Below, piece by piece: positions 20,093 through 22,304 of a DNA stretch of 22,304 bases. Position 1 is the first letter of the stretch; each line of letters starts with the position of its first letter. The notes under the pieces are model-generated. The model was not told the DNA's origin and made no database searches. It was given only the letters and a program-made list of their open reading frames with translations. This DNA is from a virus. A program made the translations under genes and the position numbers. The DNA is taken from IMG/VR virus record IMGVR_UViG_3300003322_000227, positions 1-22,304 of that record; one strand, written 5' to 3'.

Positions 20093-21007
20093 ATGCCACC
20101 TCTGACGACTGGACAGTTCTCCGGCCTGCTGGCCCCCGACCTCCGCAAGGTCTACGTGGCGACCGGCAAGGAACGCCCGATCGAGTACAAGATGATGCTC
20201 AACGTCGAGGGCATGGAGTGGAACCCCCTGACCGACCGGATCTACTCCGGCCTCGGGACCATGCCGTCGATGCCGGAAGGCGACCGCTTCGACCTCGACA
20301 CGGCCAAGCAGGGCCCGACGAACACCTACACGGCTAACCCGTACGGCCTGGCCGTGGAGATCACCTACCCCATGTGGCGGGACGACCTGTACGGCTACAT
20401 GCGGGAGATCATCCGGGGTCTCGCGCGGGCCAGCCGCAACCGGCTGGAAGTCTCCGCGTGGGCGGCGTTCAACAACGCGTTCAACACCGCGTTCCCGGGC
20501 TTCGTGTCCGGGGAGTCGCTGTGTTCCACGGCGCACGTCTCGTTCGCCGACCCGTCGATCGTGCAGGCCAACCGCCCATCGCCCGACATCGGGTTCTCGG
20601 TCACCGGCATCCAGTCGTCCATCCAGCGCTTCCAGTCGATGGTCGACGCGCGCGGGCTGCCGCGGCTCATGACCCCCGTGATGGCCCTGATCCACCCGTT
20701 CAACCAGTTTGTGGCCCGCGAGATCCTGGGGTCCTCGGGCAAGCCGTACACGGCCGACAACGAGATCAACTCGCTGCTGGAAGAGGAATTCTCGTGGATG
20801 GTCGGGCACTACCTGACCTCGCAGACCGCGTGGTTCCTCACGGCCGCGCAGGGTGTGCACGACGTCAACTTCCTCGTGCGCGACGAGCCGATCTTCGACT
20901 CGTTCGACGACCCGTGGACCAAGAACGCGATCTTCACGGTCTGGCAGCGCCACCTGCCCAATTCCAAGTTCGGCGACTGGGCGGGGGTGGATGGAAGTTC
21001 GGGCTGA
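20093..21007 (+). CDS. Major capsid protein (HK97 fold)
   Basis: The 304-residue protein has an AGGAGG (20082-20087) five bases before its ATG. It shows head-protein features: a start LTTGQFSGLLAPDLRKVY, a central LAVEITYPMWRDDLYGYM segment, long helix sequences around RFQSMVDARGLPRL, and a C-terminal part ending WTKNAIFTVWQRHLPNSK and FGDWAGVDG, all common in HK97-type capsid proteins of this group. It has no N-terminal protease-cleaved delta domain; the scaffold is separate. The gene is followed by the longest non-coding gap of the head module (21008-21076). Confidence 0.82.
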   Translation: MPPLTTGQFSGLLAPDLRKVYVATGKERPIEYKMMLNVEGMEWNPLTDRIYSGLGTMPSMPEGDRFDLDTAKQGPTNTYTANPYGLAVEITYPMWRDDLYGYMREIIRGLARASRNRLEVSAWAAFNNAFNTAFPGFVSGESLCSTAHVSFADPSIVQANRPSPDIGFSVTGIQSSIQRFQSMVDARGLPRLMTPVMALIHPFNQFVAREILGSSGKPYTADNEINSLLEEEFSWMVGHYLTSQTAWFLTAAQGVHDVNFLVRDEPIFDSFDDPWTKNAIFTVWQRHLPNSKFGDWAGVDGSSG

Positions 21008-21023
21008 CCAACTTCGGGTAAGC

Positions 21024-21060
21024 GGTGGTGAGATTCCACCGGGCAGCCCCGAGGCTGTCC
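21024..21060 (+). terminator. Two adjacent hairpins after the major capsid gene
   Basis: Hairpin one pairs GGTGG (21024-21028) with CCACC (21036-21040) around a 7-base loop. Hairpin two pairs GGGCAGCC (21041-21048) with GGCTGTCC (21053-21060), eight pairs with one G-T wobble, around a 4-base loop. No T-run follows, so it is not a classic intrinsic terminator. An RNA-stabilising or partial attenuation element that keeps capsid mRNA levels high is more likely. Confidence 0.4.
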
Positions 21061-21076
21061 CTACAAGGAGCGTGAC

Positions 21077-22003
21077 ATGGGACTGACCAACTTTCCGCAT
21101 GGCGTGACCTCCTTCGGCGTTCCGGTCATCGGCGCGTCGATTCCACAGACGGCCCAGGGCCAGGCGTGGTTCGTCGATGCCGTCAACGGCACCTCGGGCG
21201 GCGGCGCGCAGCACGGCGGGGCCCCGGACTCGGCCTTCGCGACGATCCAGGCGGCCGTGAACGCGGCGTCGGCCGGAGATACGATCTTCGTGTTCCCGGG
21301 CTCCTACACGGAGAACGTCGTCGTGACCACGGACTACCTGACGATCTGCGGCGCGCTCGAGGGCCGCTACGGCTGGCCCGATCTCGTCCCCGATTCTGGG
21401 CTGCCGCTCGCGGTGACCTCCGCGCAGGGCTTCGTGGGGCGCCGGCTGCGGCTGGCCGCCACGGGGGCCGACTGCTGCGTCCAGCGCGGCAACGGGTTCA
21501 CCTACGAGGACTGCGTGTTCGACGGCGACGGCACCGCCGCCAAGGCGGGCCTGCGGCTGTTGCCGAGCGACACCGACGACAGCTACACGGCCAGCGAGGG
21601 GTTCATCCGGCGCAACGTCTTCCGGGGCAACGCCAACGGGATCATCTTCGACACGGGCGCCGCCCCGGCCGTGGGCGTGGGGTCGACCGACAACCTGATC
21701 GAGGGCAACCGCTTCTACGCCAACACGCTGGATCTGGCGACCGCCGACACGGGCGGCGGCGTCTACAGCGTGCAGACGACCGACATCCTGCACAACACGT
21801 TCGAGGACAAGAACAAGACCACGTACATCGACCTCACGACCACGAACGGCGGCGCGGCGGGAGACCAGACCGGCGCGATCAACGGCAACGTCTTCGCCTC
21901 CGACACCATCACGACCACGAAGATCAAGATGGTCGGCACCGGGTTCACCTTCGCCGGCAACTTCTCGACGGTCGGCGTGGTGGACGGCTCCGGGCTCGAC
22001 TGA
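21077..22003 (+). CDS. Right-handed beta-helix (pectin-lyase-like) virion protein
   Basis: The 308-residue protein follows AAGGAG, a good ribosome-binding site. Residues 1-20 (MGLTNFPHGVTSFGVPVIGA) form a head-module type N-terminus, and residues 55-92 (FATIQAAVNAASAGDTIFVF, then YTENVVVTTDYLTICG) are the classic opening of a beta-helix domain. Later rungs show the usual asparagine, aromatic and Gly pattern (EDCVFDGDG, RRNVFRGNANGI, NLIEGNRFYANTLDL, ILHNTFEDKN). It is probably a capsid or neck spike that binds glycans. Depolymerase activity is possible, but no active site can be assigned. Confidence 0.7.
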   Translation: MGLTNFPHGVTSFGVPVIGASIPQTAQGQAWFVDAVNGTSGGGAQHGGAPDSAFATIQAAVNAASAGDTIFVFPGSYTENVVVTTDYLTICGALEGRYGWPDLVPDSGLPLAVTSAQGFVGRRLRLAATGADCCVQRGNGFTYEDCVFDGDGTAAKAGLRLLPSDTDDSYTASEGFIRRNVFRGNANGIIFDTGAAPAVGVGSTDNLIEGNRFYANTLDLATADTGGGVYSVQTTDILHNTFEDKNKTTYIDLTTTNGGAAGDQTGAINGNVFASDTITTTKIKMVGTGFTFAGNFSTVGVVDGSGLD

Positions 22004-22182
22004 TGAACCTGCTCGACACCGCGCGCGCCGTGAAGGCCGGCAAGCTGAAACTGGCCGACATCCCCGATGCGCGCCGCAAGCACGTGCAGCGGCTCATCCC
22101 GGTGGCCGGGGAAGCGCCCAAGCCGCGCCCCGGCCGCGTGTTCGATCCCGGCGCCCGCTTCCGTTCCGCGCGTACCGTGTAG
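22003..22182 (+). CDS. Small basic protein (59 residues)
   Basis: An ATG sharing one base with the previous stop (TGATG) opens a 59-residue, Arg/Lys/Pro-rich protein. It begins with a helix (LLDTARAVKAGKLKLADIPD) and ends in a likely disordered tail (PGRVFDPGARFRSA). No motif was recognised. It lies between the beta-helix gene and the next head or tail gene and ends 19 bases before it. Confidence 0.55.
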   Translation: MNLLDTARAVKAGKLKLADIPDARRKHVQRLIPVAGEAPKPRPGRVFDPGARFRSARTV

Positions 22183-22201
22183 GTCGCGCTAGAGTGAGCT
22201 G

Positions 22202-22304
22202 ATGGCGATCGTCAGCGACATCGCCCGTCAGGCACTCTCGGACACCGCGTCCGACGCCGCGCTGGCCCTGGCCGCCCAGTGGGTCAACGAGCGGTACCGC
22301 GAGA
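22202..22304 (+). CDS. Start of a further head/tail gene (runs off the window)
   Basis: Only the first 34 codons are present, with no stop before the window end. The product starts MAIVSDIARQALSDTASDAA and continues ALALAAQWVNERYRE, a helical segment. Position after the capsid and beta-helix genes and the helical start suit a head-tail connector or adaptor, but this is tentative. A purine-rich GAGTGAG lies upstream as a weak ribosome-binding site. Confidence 0.4.
   Translation, partial: MAIVSDIARQALSDTASDAALALAAQWVNERYRE

Noticed and set aside
20980-21021. Programmed frameshift at the end of the capsid gene
   Set aside because: A run of G before the stop and an open alternative frame exist, but the extension would be only a few residues and there is no downstream structure at the right distance beyond the general hairpins.
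19526-21793. Antisense open frame of 755 codons across capsid, decoration and beta-helix genes
   Set aside because: It crosses several well-supported genes and their ribosome-binding sites, and its sequence has no recognisable motif. It is a high-GC shadow.

Overview
The window is a stretch of a GC-rich tailed double-stranded DNA phage (Caudoviricetes), free or integrated. The evidence is a terminase small subunit, a split terminase large subunit, a portal, a scaffold-like protein and an HK97-type major capsid protein, all on the + strand and packed with almost no intergenic DNA. I saw no integrase, replication gene, tRNA, rRNA, CRISPR array or insertion sequence. The host cannot be named. 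High GC, many GTG starts and a propeller protein of a type common in soil and water bacteria suggest an uncultivated GC-rich host. A lipoprotein and spanin-like architecture would suit a diderm, but this is inference.

Layout: (1) 1-51, promoter or operator-like leader. (2) 52-3551, packaging and lysis module: a small zinc protein, TerS, two small proteins, an M15-type peptidase, the TerL ATPase, two tiny zinc ribbons and a separate TerL nuclease. (3) 3552-15605, a 12-kb island between terminase and portal. It holds fibre proteins and an unusual number of exported proteins: a collagen-stalk fibre with a signal peptide, a PQQ-type beta-propeller, an exported coiled-coil protein, a PurD-like ATP-grasp enzyme, a collar-type tail fibre, an 1159-residue fibre with a signal peptide and six 36-residue repeats, a one-TM coiled-coil protein and an alpha/beta-hydrolase lipoprotein. 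Small basic or Cys/His proteins lie between them. (4) 15607-22304, head module: small beta protein, portal, small helical protein, scaffold-like protein, conserved head-region protein, probable decoration protein, major capsid protein, beta-helix protein, a small basic protein and the start of a further gene that runs off the window.

Most junctions are ATGA, GTGA or TGATG stop/start overlaps, so the operon is probably translationally coupled. A minority of genes, including scaffold, decoration and capsid, instead have a strong AGGAGG or GGAGGA site, as expected for high-copy proteins.

The most notable points are: the two-gene TerL with two zinc-ribbon ORFs in the break; fibre-like and enzymatic proteins carrying Sec or lipoprotein signals inside a virion operon; an in-frame TGA separating the collagen-stalk fibre from the propeller; and a one-TM coiled-coil plus lipoprotein-esterase pair laid out like a spanin pair. 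Family assignments come from reading motifs by eye. No database search was run.
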